From: Streptomyces sp. NBC_01549
GTDB taxonomy: Bacteria; Actinomycetota; Actinomycetes; Streptomycetales; Streptomycetaceae
Assembly: GCF_026339955.1 (NCBI RefSeq)
Contig: NZ_JAPEPW010000001.1
Coordinates: 5,079,001 to 5,143,000, forward strand
Length of the DNA stretch: 64,000 nt
Direction of reading: 5' to 3'
Of the stretch, positions 17,207-25,556 are shown in pieces; the stretch's first letter is position 1; each line of letters begins with the position of its first letter. The position numbers and the translations under genes are program-made. The notes beneath the pieces were generated by a model, which was not told where the DNA came from, ran no database searches, and saw only the letters and a list, made by a program, of their open reading frames with translations.

Positions 17207-18205
17207 GTGAACGTCCCCGTTTCCTCCGCCGAGACCCTGCGTACCGCCCTCGCCGGCCTCCTCGACGGCCTCCCGCCGAAGGCGGCCACCCAGGCGGTCG
17301 ACCGGCTGATCGCGAACTACCGGGGAACGACCCCCACCCACACCCCGATCCTCCGCGACCGCTCGGACGTGGTCGCGTACGCCGCGTACCGGATGCCGGC
17401 GACGTTCGAGGCGGTGCGTTCGGCGCTGGAGGCGTTCACGGACGCGGTACCGGAGTGGACGCCGGCGAGCCACGTGGACGTGGGCGGCGGCACGGGCGCC
17501 GCGACCTGGGCGGTGAACGCGACCTGGGCGGGCGCCCGCCCCGTGACCGTGCTGGACTGGGCCGAACCCGCCCTCGCGCTGGGCCGCGAGATCGCCGCGG
17601 CCAACCCGGAGCTGAAGCCCGCCGAATGGCACCGCTCTCGTATCGGATCGGCGCTCACCATCGAGAGCACTGATCTCGTCACCGTCTCCTACGTCCTCGG
17701 CGAGCTCACCGACGCCGACCGCGCCTTTGTCGTGACCGCCGCCGCGGCCGCCGCCCAGGCCGTCGTGATCATCGAGCCCGGTACGCCCGACGGCTACGCC
17801 CGAGTCATCGAGGCGCGGGACCGTCTGATCACCGCCGGGTTCCACGTCGCCGCGCCCTGCCCGCACAGCGCGGCCTGCCCCATCGTCCCCGGCGAGGACT
17901 GGTGCCACTTCTCCGCCCGCGTCGCGCGTTCCTCCCTGCACCGTCAGGTCAAGGGCGGCTCCCTGCCGTACGAGGACGAGAAGTTCAGCTACGTCGCCGC
18001 CACCCGCTTCCCGCCGGCCCCGGCCCCCTCCCGCGTCGTACGCAAGCCGCAGATCCGCAAGGGCCAGGTACTCCTGGACCTGTGCGGCCCCGACGAGGCC
18101 CTGCACCGCGAGACGGTGACCAAGCGTCATGGGCCGCTGTACCGGGCGGCCCGTGACGCGGACTGGGGCGACCCCTGGCCACCGCCGCCCGCGGAGGACC
18201 AGTAG
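17207..18205 (+). CDS. Rsm22-like small-ribosomal-subunit methyltransferase
   Basis: 332 residues from GTG 17207. A helical head is followed by an S-adenosylmethionine fold with VDVGGGTGAATWAV (motif I, about 90-103) and VTVSYVLGELTDADR (about 150-164). A cysteine cluster CPHSAACPIVPGEDWCHF, then a late Cys in LLDLCG, matches the metal site of the Rsm22/mitoribosome-assembly family. The likely role is ribosome small-subunit maturation. TAGAAT at 17195-17200 lies exactly 6 nt before the start and no ribosome site is seen, which predicts a leaderless mRNA. Confidence 0.83.
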   Translation: MNVPVSSAETLRTALAGLLDGLPPKAATQAVDRLIANYRGTTPTHTPILRDRSDVVAYAAYRMPATFEAVRSALEAFTDAVPEWTPASHVDVGGGTGAATWAVNATWAGARPVTVLDWAEPALALGREIAAANPELKPAEWHRSRIGSALTIESTDLVTVSYVLGELTDADRAFVVTAAAAAAQAVVIIEPGTPDGYARVIEARDRLITAGFHVAAPCPHSAACPIVPGEDWCHFSARVARSSLHRQVKGGSLPYEDEKFSYVAATRFPPAPAPSRVVRKPQIRKGQVLLDLCGPDEALHRETVTKRHGPLYRAARDADWGDPWPPPPAEDQ

Positions 18206-18215
18206 CCGGGGCCGG

Positions 18216-18263
18216 CTCCTCAACACCCCACCTCTTCAACACCTCAGCCCTTCAGCACCTCAG
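18216..18263. repeat. Three imperfect 16-bp tandem repeats in a convergent gap
   Basis: Units at 18216-18231, 18232-18247 and 18248-18263 follow CTCTTCAACACCTCAG with a few changes each. The third unit extends into the last codons of the dimethylargininase gene, so its C-terminus may have been reshaped by repeat slippage. Confidence 0.55.
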
Positions 18264-19073
18264 CTCCTGTGTGCAGCACTTCACGCTGCCGCCGCCCTTG
18301 AGGAGCTCGCTCAGATCGATGCCGACGGGCTCGAAGCCACGCTCCCGCAGCGGACCGAGGAGCCCCGTCGCGGCCTGCGGCAGCAGCACGTGCAGGCCGT
18401 CCGAGACCGCGTTGAGGCCGAACGCGGCGGCGTCCTCGGCACCGGCGATCAGCGCGTCGGGGAACAGCCGCCGTAGCACCTCCCGGCTGCCGGGGGAGAA
18501 GGCGGGCGGGTAGTACATGACCTCGTCCGTCGTGTCGTCGAGGACGGCGAGGGCGGTGTCGAGGTGGTAGTAGCGGGGGTCGACCAGATCGAGTCCGATC
18601 ACCGGTCGCGCGAGGAACTCCTGGGCCTCGCCGTGCGAGAGGGGGCTGGCGCGAAAGCCGCGGCCGGCCAGTACGTAGGAGGCGGTGACCGCGAAGTCGC
18701 CCTCGCCCTCGTTGACGTGGACCGGCTCGTGGACGTGCGGGAAGCCGTGTGCGCGGAACCACTCCAGGTGGGCCGCCGCCTCCGGTTCGCGCTCGCGGTG
18801 CGCGAACCGGGCACCCAGCACCCGGCCGTCGACGACGGTCGCCCCGTTCGCGGCGAAGACCATGTCCGGCAGGCCGGGGCGGGGGGTGAGTTCCTCGACC
18901 GTGTGGCCGAGCGCGAGGTACCGGCCGCGCAGGTCCTCCCACTGGGCGACGGCGAGCGGCACGTCGACCGGTTTGGATGGGTTCATCCACGGGTTGATGG
19001 CGTAGGTGACAGCGAAGTGTGCGGGTGGGCACATCAGATAGCGCCGGGGTGTGGCGCGGCGGGGAGGCTGCAA
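18252..19073 (-). CDS. Dimethylargininase (DDAH)-type amidinohydrolase
   Basis: 273 residues. It hydrolyses methylated arginines to citrulline and a methylamine by family. MCPPAHFAVTYAINPWMNP, the substrate-lid region LPDMVFAANGATVVDGRVL, NEGEGDF, YYHLDTALAVLDD (catalytic His) and C-terminal GGGSVKCCTQEL (catalytic Cys) are all present. Start: TTG 19073 has GAGGAG at 6-nt spacing and restores the usual head (QPPRRATPRRYLMCPP); the internal ATG 19034 has no ribosome site. It is divergent from a TetR gene. Confidence 0.87.
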   Translation of the reverse strand: MQPPRRATPRRYLMCPPAHFAVTYAINPWMNPSKPVDVPLAVAQWEDLRGRYLALGHTVEELTPRPGLPDMVFAANGATVVDGRVLGARFAHREREPEAAAHLEWFRAHGFPHVHEPVHVNEGEGDFAVTASYVLAGRGFRASPLSHGEAQEFLARPVIGLDLVDPRYYHLDTALAVLDDTTDEVMYYPPAFSPGSREVLRRLFPDALIAGAEDAAAFGLNAVSDGLHVLLPQAATGLLGPLRERGFEPVGIDLSELLKGGGSVKCCTQELRC

Positions 19074-19269
19074 GGAGGGCTCCTCACGTACCGCAGGGGC
19101 AGGTGATGCCCATGGTGCGGTCTGCGGGCCGCGTCGGCCGCCTGGCGAACGGGTGGACTTCGCAAGTCCACCGAACCCCCGATCGGCCTGCACGGCCTCG
19201 TCCTCAAACGCCGGACGGGCTGAAGGCGCCACGAGACGCCCCGTCTTGTCAACCTGTTAAGTTCGCCTC

Positions 19270-19941
19270 ATGGCCGACACGTCCCGCCCCTCCGCCGTAC
19301 CCACCCCCGCCAAACCCGTCCCCGACTCCACCCGCCGCAGCGAGAAGTCCCGTCGTGCGATCTTCGACGCCGCCCTCGCCCTCGTCGGCGAGGTCGGCTA
19401 CCCCAAGACCACGATCGAGGGCATCGCCGCCCGCGCCGGTGTCGGCAAGCAGACGATCTACCGGTGGTGGTCGTCGAAGGCGGACGTCCTGCTGGAGGCG
19501 TTCGTCGATCTGAGCGCCCAGGCGGCGCAGGCTGCGGGCCGGCCGGAGGTGCTGGGGGAGCACGCGGAGTACGGCATCCCGGACACCGGCGATCTCGCGG
19601 CCGACCTCAAGCAGGTCCTGCGCGCCACCGTCGACGAACTCCTGAACCCCAAGTTCGAGATCCCCTCGCGGGCCCTGGCCGCGGAGGGCCTCGTGAACGA
19701 GGCGCTCGGCGCCGAGTTCGTGTCCAAGCTCCTCGAACCCCAGCTCCAGCTGTATGTGAAGCGGCTGCGGTCCGCCCAGGACAAGGGCGACCTGCGGCCG
19801 GACATCGATCCCCGCATCGCCCTGGAACTCTTCGTCTCCCCGCTCGCGCAGCGCTGGCTCCAGCACACCGGCCCCATCTCGTACGCGTATACGGACACCC
19901 TCGTCGACTACGCGCTGTACGGCCTCGCCCCGCGGGGATGA
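19270..19941 (+). CDS. TetR-family transcriptional regulator
   Basis: 223 residues. After a Pro-rich head of about 20 residues comes the helix-turn-helix (about 25-70; TTIEGIAARAGVGKQTIYRWWSSKADVLLEAF), then a C-terminal ligand domain with QRWLQHTGPIS near the end. It is divergent from the dimethylargininase gene. No clear operator is seen. TAAGTT (19258-19263) is 6 nt before the ATG, which fits a leaderless start. An 11-bp hairpin follows the stop. Confidence 0.87.
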   Translation: MADTSRPSAVPTPAKPVPDSTRRSEKSRRAIFDAALALVGEVGYPKTTIEGIAARAGVGKQTIYRWWSSKADVLLEAFVDLSAQAAQAAGRPEVLGEHAEYGIPDTGDLAADLKQVLRATVDELLNPKFEIPSRALAAEGLVNEALGAEFVSKLLEPQLQLYVKRLRSAQDKGDLRPDIDPRIALELFVSPLAQRWLQHTGPISYAYTDTLVDYALYGLAPRG

Positions 19942-19952
19942 ATCATGCCAAA

Positions 19953-19989
19953 GCGCCCCGGATAGGGGGGCTCTGTCCATCCGGGGCGC
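19953..19989. terminator. Terminator hairpin after the TetR gene
   Basis: GCGCCCCGGAT (19953-19963) pairs exactly with 19979-19989 around a 15-nt loop, starting 12 nt after the TetR stop codon. No T-run follows, as is common in Streptomyces. Confidence 0.7.
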
Positions 19990-20141
19990 GGGAGGGTGGG
20001 ACCATAGACGTTGTCGAAGGCGTTCGTCGGCACGATGGGCCGACGTGAACGTGATGGACGTCAGCCTGATGGACGTCCACCTGATGGACGCAGACGCCGC
20101 GACACGACCGCTGTCGGCACAACCGCTTGGCGAGGGGATTG

Positions 20142-20882
20142 ATGAGCGCAGAGTTCGGCCGCCGCTCCGGCGCGCAGGGCAGGATCTCCCAGTGGCTGCG
20201 TGGTCGCCGTCCGAAGGGTGCGACAGAGATCGCTGCCGACGGCGGGCGCGAGGCCCTGCTGATCGCCGCTGCCGCCGCGGGGCTGCCGCTCGCGCAGGCC
20301 GCGTATCCCTCCGGCTACCGCTGTTCCTGTGACCGCGTCGGTTGTCCCACCCCCGCGCGCCATCCCGTCTCCTTCGCCTGGCAGACCCAGTCCACGACCG
20401 ACCGTGCCCAGATCGAGCGATGGGTCCGCCACCAGCCGCAGGCCAACTTCATCACCGCGACCGGCATGGTGCACGACGTCCTCGACGTGCCCGTCGACGC
20501 GGGCCGCGAGGCGCTGGAGCGGCTGCTCGCCGCCGGTGTGGAGGTGGGGCCCGTCGCGCAGAGCGGCGACGGCCGCATGTTCTTCTTCACACTCACCCGC
20601 GGCACACCCGAGGACGAGGACGAGTGGTGGCCGTGCGAGCTGGACTCGCACCCCGAGACGACGGACGAGCACCCCGGTCTGCGCTGGCACTGCCGCGGCT
20701 CGTACGTTCTCGTGCCGCCGGCCCAGCTCCCCGGTGGACTGACGGTCGACTGGGTACGGGGCCCGGAACACCCCCTCCCCGACCCCCTGAGCCTGCTCGA
20801 GGCCCTGACGGACGCCTGCGCCCGTTACGCGGGTGAGAACGAGCCGGACGACCACCTGGCGGCCTGGCCCCACCGGAACTAG
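20142..20882 (+). CDS. Bifunctional DNA primase/polymerase-type N-terminal domain protein
   Basis: 246 residues from ATG 20142 with GAGGGG upstream. After the head (SAEFGRRSGAQGRISQWLRGR) it has YRCSCDRVGCPTPARHPVSF, then QIERWVRHQPQANFITATG and VLDVPVDAG, the pattern of the Prim-Pol-like domain found alone in many actinomycete proteins. The catalytic DxD triad is not obvious, so activity is doubtful; the four Cys/His suggest a metal site. Stands alone. Confidence 0.75.
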   Translation: MSAEFGRRSGAQGRISQWLRGRRPKGATEIAADGGREALLIAAAAAGLPLAQAAYPSGYRCSCDRVGCPTPARHPVSFAWQTQSTTDRAQIERWVRHQPQANFITATGMVHDVLDVPVDAGREALERLLAAGVEVGPVAQSGDGRMFFFTLTRGTPEDEDEWWPCELDSHPETTDEHPGLRWHCRGSYVLVPPAQLPGGLTVDWVRGPEHPLPDPLSLLEALTDACARYAGENEPDDHLAAWPHRN

Positions 20883-20921
20883 CCCAGGGAAACCCGCGGG
20901 AACCTACGGGACAGGGCCTGC

Positions 20922-21935
20922 CTATTCGCCCTTCGCCCCTGTCAGCCCCTCGATCCGCCCCAGCACCGCGACCCGCGGGTTCTGCGCGCTCTTGCCGGGG
21001 TCCAGGGCCGCCTGGTTGGAGACGAACTCCAGAGTGAGGGACTGCTTGATGTCACCGGTGGTCAGGGCCTTGACGTCCGCGTTCTGGGCCGGGATCTCGG
21101 TGCCCCGCGCGGCGGTCTGCTTCTCGTAGCGCCGCGTGGTGAAGAACACCAGCGCCCCGCCGTCCGCGGTGCGCAGCCCCACCGGGGCGTAGTCGCCGGA
21201 GGTCAGCGGCTCGTCGATGTACTGCCGGGCGAGACCGGGCTTGGTGGCGTTCTTGGCGCGCAGGGTCCGCCACTGCGAGGTGTGCAGGCCCGGCGCGAAG
21301 GTGTCGCCGCCACTCTTCAGATAGCCGGTGTACGACTGGCTCAGCTTGTTCGGCTCGACGGCGAGGGCCGTGTCGTCCCCGGTGACGGGCTGCGCCCAAC
21401 CGTCCTTGTCCTGCTGGAACTTCGGAATGTCGGCGGCGGCGAGGACGGTCAGATACGAGGCCTGCCACACCTCGTTCGCACTGCCCCGGGTGAAGACGAG
21501 CAGCCAACGGTAGCCCGCCACACCCTTGTTGGCCGCGGCATCGGCCACGAACCAGCGCGGCCAGCCCGCCTTCGCCGGGATCGAGAACTTCGCGTCGGAC
21601 AGCGACAGCGGCGAATGGGACGGGTTGCCGCCCGGGTTGTTCTTCTGCCCGGCCGTCAGCTTCGCGCCGTCGATGGCGCCGAGGGCGCCGGTGACCCGGT
21701 CCGCGTCCAGGGAGCTGTCGTTCGCCTTGTCCGCCTTGTTGTAGGCGGCGGTGAAGTCCTTGAGCGCACGGGCGGCCTCGGTCCGGGTAGCCGTCGGTAC
21801 GACCTCCCGCTCCCCGTGCACCACCACGCAGCCGCTCGCCGTCAAGGACAGAACGGTCACCGACCCCGTCGCCAGGGCGAACCGGTTGAGACTAAGAAGC
21901 CTTCGTGGGCTGCGACCCGCGCGATCCCTGCTCAT
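20922..21935 (-). CDS. Putative lipoprotein, fourth gene of the efe iron operon
   Basis: 337 residues. The N-terminus (RRLLSLNRFALATGSVTVLSLTASGCVVV) is a signal peptide with a near-lipobox TASGC; the -3 residue is Ala rather than Leu, so lipidation is likely but not certain. The rest is a soluble extracytoplasmic domain with no motif I recognise. ATG 21935 overlaps the end of efeU by 44 nt and has AAGG-type spacing, pointing to translational coupling. Co-transcription with efeOBU suggests a role in iron acquisition or sensing outside the membrane. Function unknown. Confidence 0.75.
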   Translation of the reverse strand: MSRDRAGRSPRRLLSLNRFALATGSVTVLSLTASGCVVVHGEREVVPTATRTEAARALKDFTAAYNKADKANDSSLDADRVTGALGAIDGAKLTAGQKNNPGGNPSHSPLSLSDAKFSIPAKAGWPRWFVADAAANKGVAGYRWLLVFTRGSANEVWQASYLTVLAAADIPKFQQDKDGWAQPVTGDDTALAVEPNKLSQSYTGYLKSGGDTFAPGLHTSQWRTLRAKNATKPGLARQYIDEPLTSGDYAPVGLRTADGGALVFFTTRRYEKQTAARGTEIPAQNADVKALTTGDIKQSLTLEFVSNQAALDPGKSAQNPRVAVLGRIEGLTGAKGE

Positions 21936-22767
21936 CAGGTACCTTCACCTTCCCCTTCCCGGAGGCGAACCCTACCGGGGCGAGGAAGATCGCGAGAGTC
22001 GGGACCAGGTACAGCGCCCACACCGTGACCTGAAGGACCGTCGGATCGGGCTGGAAGTTCAACACGCCCTTGAGGAGCGTGCCGTACCAGCTGTCCGGCG
22101 GGATCGTGCCGCTGATGTCGAAGGCGAGGTCGCGCAGCCCCGGGATCCAGTCTGCCTCCTGCAGGTCGTGGGCACCGTACGCGAGCACACCCGCCGCGAC
22201 CACGACCAGCATGCCGCCGGTCCAGGTGAAGAACTTCGCGAGGTTGATCTTCAGGGCGCCCCGGTAGAAGAGCCAGCCGAGGAGGACCGCGGAGGCCAGG
22301 CCCAGGGCGACGCCGATGAGCGGGCGCGGGGTGCCGTCGCTCGCCGCGTGCACCGACGCCCACACGAACAGGGCGGTCTCCAGGCCCTCGCGGCCGACCG
22401 CCAGGAACGCGGTCGCGACCAGCGCGCCCGTGCCCATCGCCAGCGCCGCGTCCAGCTTGCCGTGCAGCTCGGACTTCAGATGACGGGCGGTGCGCCGCAT
22501 CCAGAAGACCATCCACGTCACCAGGCCGACCGCGACGATCGACAGCGAACCGCCGAGCGCCTCCTGCGCCTCGAACGTCAGCTCCTGGGAGCCGAATTCA
22601 AGCGCGCAGCCGAAGCCGAGGGCGAGGGCGATCGCGACGCCGATGCCCATCCAGATGGGCTTCAGAGCGTCCTTGCGGCCGGTCTTCACCAGGTAGGCGA
22701 TGAGGATGCAGACGACGAGACTGGCTTCCAGTCCCTCGCGCAGGCCGATCAGATAGTTGCCGAACAC
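21892..22767 (-). CDS. efeU: FTR1-family iron permease EfeU
   Basis: 291 residues with seven predicted membrane helices. Two REGLE motifs (LREGLEAS near residue 10, VGREGLETALF near 130) are the REXXE ferric-iron ligands of FTR1/EfeU. It takes up iron with EfeO and EfeB across the cytoplasmic membrane. It starts 3 nt after the efeB stop and its end overlaps the next gene. Downstream in an operon headed by iron-box-like sites. Confidence 0.93.
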   Translation of the reverse strand: MFGNYLIGLREGLEASLVVCILIAYLVKTGRKDALKPIWMGIGVAIALALGFGCALEFGSQELTFEAQEALGGSLSIVAVGLVTWMVFWMRRTARHLKSELHGKLDAALAMGTGALVATAFLAVGREGLETALFVWASVHAASDGTPRPLIGVALGLASAVLLGWLFYRGALKINLAKFFTWTGGMLVVVAAGVLAYGAHDLQEADWIPGLRDLAFDISGTIPPDSWYGTLLKGVLNFQPDPTVLQVTVWALYLVPTLAIFLAPVGFASGKGKVKVPDEQGSRGSQPTKAS

Positions 22768-22770
22768 GGG

Positions 22771-24048
22771 CTATACCTCCTTGGAGAACAGCGCGCGCCC
22801 CCACCAGTCGTCCTTGTCGCGGACGCCGGGCGGGACGGCGAAGACCGCCGAACTCACGTGCTGGATGTACTCGTTGAGTGCGTCGGAGCGCGCGAGACTG
22901 TGCTGCACCGGGATGAACCCCTTGCGCACGTCACGCTGGTAGGCGAGGAAGAACAGCCCGGCCTCCAGCCGGCCGAGGCCGTCCGTGCCGTCGGTGAAGG
23001 AGTAGCCGCGGCGCAGCAGGGTGATCCCGCCGTTGGAGTCGGGATGCGCGAGCCGCACGTGCGCGTCGGGCTTCATCGCCTTCAGGAACGGCTCGTCGCG
23101 CTCCTTGGCCTTGCCGACCGGCGCGCCCTCGCCCTTGTCCCGGCCGAAGACGTCCTCCTGCTCCTGCAGCGAGGTGCGGTCCCAGGTCTCGATGTTCATC
23201 CGGATGCGGCGCGCCACGAGGTACGAGCCACCGGCCATCCAGGCCGGACCCTCGTCCTCGCCCACCCACACGAACTTCTTCAGCCGGTCCGGCTCGGTGC
23301 CCGCGATGTTGCGGGTGCCGTCCTTGAACCCCATGAGGTTGCGGGGGGTCTGGGCGTCGGGGGTCGTCGACGAGGTCTTGCCGAAGCCGAGCTGCGACCA
23401 GCGGACGGCGACCTTGCCGAAGCCGATCCGGGCCAGATTGCGGATCGCGTGCACCGCGACCTGGGGGTCGTCCGCGCAGGCCTGGATGCACAGGTCACCG
23501 TCGCTGCGTGCCTTCTCCAGGTTGTCGCCCGGGAACTCCGGCAGGTCGACGAGCGCCTCGGGGCGCAGGCCCGTCAGCCCGAACTTCTCGCCGTACTTCT
23601 CGAACAGCGACGGTCCGAAGCCGATGGTGAGCGTCAGCCGGGACGGCTTGAGGCCCAGCGCCTCGCCGGTGTCGTCCGGCGGTGCCTCGGCCAGTCCGCC
23701 GTACGCGCCCTCGCCGACCGCGTGCCCCGCGGTCATCCGGCGCGCGGCGGCCGTCCAGTCCTTCAGCATCTGGACGAACTCGGCGCGGTCGTCCGTCTTC
23801 ACGTCGAACGAGGCGAAGTGCAGCCGGTCCTGCACCGGCGTCGCGATGCCCGCCTGGTGCGCGCCGTGGAAGGCGATCGCGGCGCCGGTCTCGGCGCCCG
23901 CGGGGTCCACGTCGTTGCCGGTACGGGTCATCGCCACCGCGCCGCCGGCCGCGGCGGCCCCGAGCGCGAGCCCGGCACCGCCCCAGCCGATCAGCGAACG
24001 TCGGGAGGGCGTGGGCCCGTCGGTGGTTTTTGTGGTGTCCGTCGTCAT
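22771..24048 (-). CDS. efeB: Dyp-type heme peroxidase EfeB (Tat-exported)
   Basis: 425 residues. The twin-arginine signal SRRSLIGWGGAGLALGAAAAG (about 15-37) sends the folded heme protein out. Family marks are FTFGFGPSLF-like (TIGFGPSLFEK), the GFKDGTRN motif holding the catalytic Asp (LMGFKDGTRNIAG), ARRIRMNIETWDRTSLQEQEDVFGRDK and the C-terminal LFFLAYQRDVRKGFIPVQ. It is thought to oxidise ferrous iron or handle heme in the EfeUOB system. Sits between efeO (12 nt) and efeU (3 nt). Confidence 0.93.
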   Translation of the reverse strand: MTTDTTKTTDGPTPSRRSLIGWGGAGLALGAAAAGGAVAMTRTGNDVDPAGAETGAAIAFHGAHQAGIATPVQDRLHFASFDVKTDDRAEFVQMLKDWTAAARRMTAGHAVGEGAYGGLAEAPPDDTGEALGLKPSRLTLTIGFGPSLFEKYGEKFGLTGLRPEALVDLPEFPGDNLEKARSDGDLCIQACADDPQVAVHAIRNLARIGFGKVAVRWSQLGFGKTSSTTPDAQTPRNLMGFKDGTRNIAGTEPDRLKKFVWVGEDEGPAWMAGGSYLVARRIRMNIETWDRTSLQEQEDVFGRDKGEGAPVGKAKERDEPFLKAMKPDAHVRLAHPDSNGGITLLRRGYSFTDGTDGLGRLEAGLFFLAYQRDVRKGFIPVQHSLARSDALNEYIQHVSSAVFAVPPGVRDKDDWWGRALFSKEV

Positions 24049-24060
24049 GATGTGTCCCGC

Positions 24061-25197
24061 CTACTTCACAACAGCCGCGGCGAGCTTGGACAGGGGCTCG
24101 GCGAGCGCGTTGACCGCGTCCGAGAGCTCCTTGCGCTGGTCCTTGGTGACCTTGTCGTACGACACGAAGCCGTCCGAGCTCTTGTCCGTGCGGTACTTGT
24201 CGAGCAGCGTGTTCAGCGCCGCGAACTGCTTGTCGAGCTCGGTGGTCAGCGCCTTGTCGTTCTGCTGTGCGACCGGCTTGAGCAACTCGTACGACTTCTG
24301 CGCGCCCTCGACGTTGCCCTTGAAGTCGCTGAGGTCGGTGTGCGAGTAGCGGTCCTCCTCGCCGGTGACCTTGCCGGTGGCGACCTCGTCGAGCAGCTCC
24401 TTGGCGCCGTTGGCCATGGAGGTCGGGGTGATCTCGGCCTTGCCGACTCGCTTCTGCCAGTCCTTCAGGTCGGTGACCAGCTCATCGGCGAGGGTCTTCT
24501 GCTCGGCGCCGATCTTCTTGTCCTGCCAGAGGGCCTTCTCCAGCGCGTGCCAGCCTGTCCACTTCTGGCCCTTCTCCAGGTCGTTGACGCGGGTGTCGGT
24601 CTTGGGGTCGATGTCCCCGAACGACTCGGCGATCGGCTCGGTGCTCTCCCAGCCGAAGCGGGAGGGGGCGTAGGCCTGCTTGGCGGCCTCGATGTCGCCG
24701 GCCTTGATGGCGTCGGCGAACGTCTCCACCTTCGGGATGGTCGCGTCGGCCTGCTCCTGCGCGTACTCGCGGTAGGCGGCGACGGCCTTGTCGAGGCGCG
24801 GATCGCGCTTGGCGACCTTGCCGCCGGTCACGGTGAGCTTCTGGCGGATGCCGAGGCCCTTCATGCCGGGGCGGCAGGCTATCTCGTACGAACCCGCCTT
24901 GACCTCGGCGGTCAGCGTGTACTTGGTGCCCGGGCCGATGTTCTCCTTCTCGGAGACGATCCGGTCGTCCGGGAAGAGGATCTCGACCTCGGTGGCCTTC
25001 GAGCCCTTGTTCTCGATCTTCAGGGTGACCTGGCCGGCCGGGACGGACTTCGTGGAGGTGTCGCACTTGGAGTCGGCGGCGGTCACCTGAATCGCGTCGC
25101 CGGCCCCGGCGTCGCTCTTCTCGGTGCAGCCCGTGACGGCGGCCAGAGCGGCCGCGGTCGCGGCGGCGGTGACAACTGAGAGTCGGACGGCTCGCAT
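24061..25197 (-). CDS. efeO: Iron-uptake lipoprotein EfeO (cupredoxin + M75 domain)
   Basis: 378 residues. The signal ends in a lipobox AAVTGC at about 19-24. An N-terminal cupredoxin-like domain follows (about 37-128; SYEIACRPGM carries the Cys/Met-type ligands), then the M75 'imelysin' domain with the HXXE metal motif (HALEKALW, about 223). It binds iron outside the membrane and passes it to EfeU. First gene of the operon. Two palindromes resembling DtxR/DmdR iron boxes lie 54-90 nt upstream, predicting iron repression. Confidence 0.92.
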   Translation of the reverse strand: MRAVRLSVVTAAATAAALAAVTGCTEKSDAGAGDAIQVTAADSKCDTSTKSVPAGQVTLKIENKGSKATEVEILFPDDRIVSEKENIGPGTKYTLTAEVKAGSYEIACRPGMKGLGIRQKLTVTGGKVAKRDPRLDKAVAAYREYAQEQADATIPKVETFADAIKAGDIEAAKQAYAPSRFGWESTEPIAESFGDIDPKTDTRVNDLEKGQKWTGWHALEKALWQDKKIGAEQKTLADELVTDLKDWQKRVGKAEITPTSMANGAKELLDEVATGKVTGEEDRYSHTDLSDFKGNVEGAQKSYELLKPVAQQNDKALTTELDKQFAALNTLLDKYRTDKSSDGFVSYDKVTKDQRKELSDAVNALAEPLSKLAAAVVK

Positions 25198-25250
25198 TCA
25201 GGCTCCAAGAGAACGACGGACACACCAGGCGGAAGGTCCCCGCTGGCATG

Positions 25251-25286
25251 GTGAGGCTGGCCTAACTTACCTGAGGCTTACCTCAG
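25251..25286. promoter_or_regulatory. Tandem iron boxes (DmdR1/DtxR-like) of the efe operon
   Basis: Reading toward efeO, CTGAGGTAAGCCTCAG (25271-25286) is a 6-4-6 palindrome, and GTTAGGCCAGCCTCAC (25251-25266) follows 4 nt on. Both resemble the actinomycete iron-box consensus TTAGGTTAGGCTCACCTAA. Placement before an iron-uptake operon supports iron-dependent repression by a DtxR-family protein encoded elsewhere. Confidence 0.65.
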
Positions 25287-25556
25287 TCCTACCCACCCCT
25301 ACAGTGATTCAGCTCTCACGGTTGACGCACAGGCACGGCTTGATCGCGGTGGCTCAAACTGAACGTCACGGGATGGTCGACGATGGGTCAAATGTCTCAT
25401 TCGGCGGTTACGACGCCCCGTTTGGGAGTCACCAGGACGGCACCCGTCCGGGGGTCGGCGGGCGCGGGCCTGGTGGGCGCGGTACGCAGGCGGCGCACGG
25501 CGTAACCGAGTGGGCACGGGACGACCTCGTGGCGCGGGTGATGTTTGAATGCGCGG

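Noticed and set aside
21751..25179. A 1,142-residue forward frame opposite the efe operon
   Set aside because: It is the antisense shadow of efeU, efeB and efeO. Composition is Arg/Gly/His/Leu-rich and no family is seen.
25397..25556. Reverse-strand frame with Streptomyces-like codons (about 50 residues ending TPKRGVVTAE) opposite the phzF 5' region
   Set aside because: No start codon with a ribosome site could be placed without running into phzF. It may be a real small gene but is unsupported.
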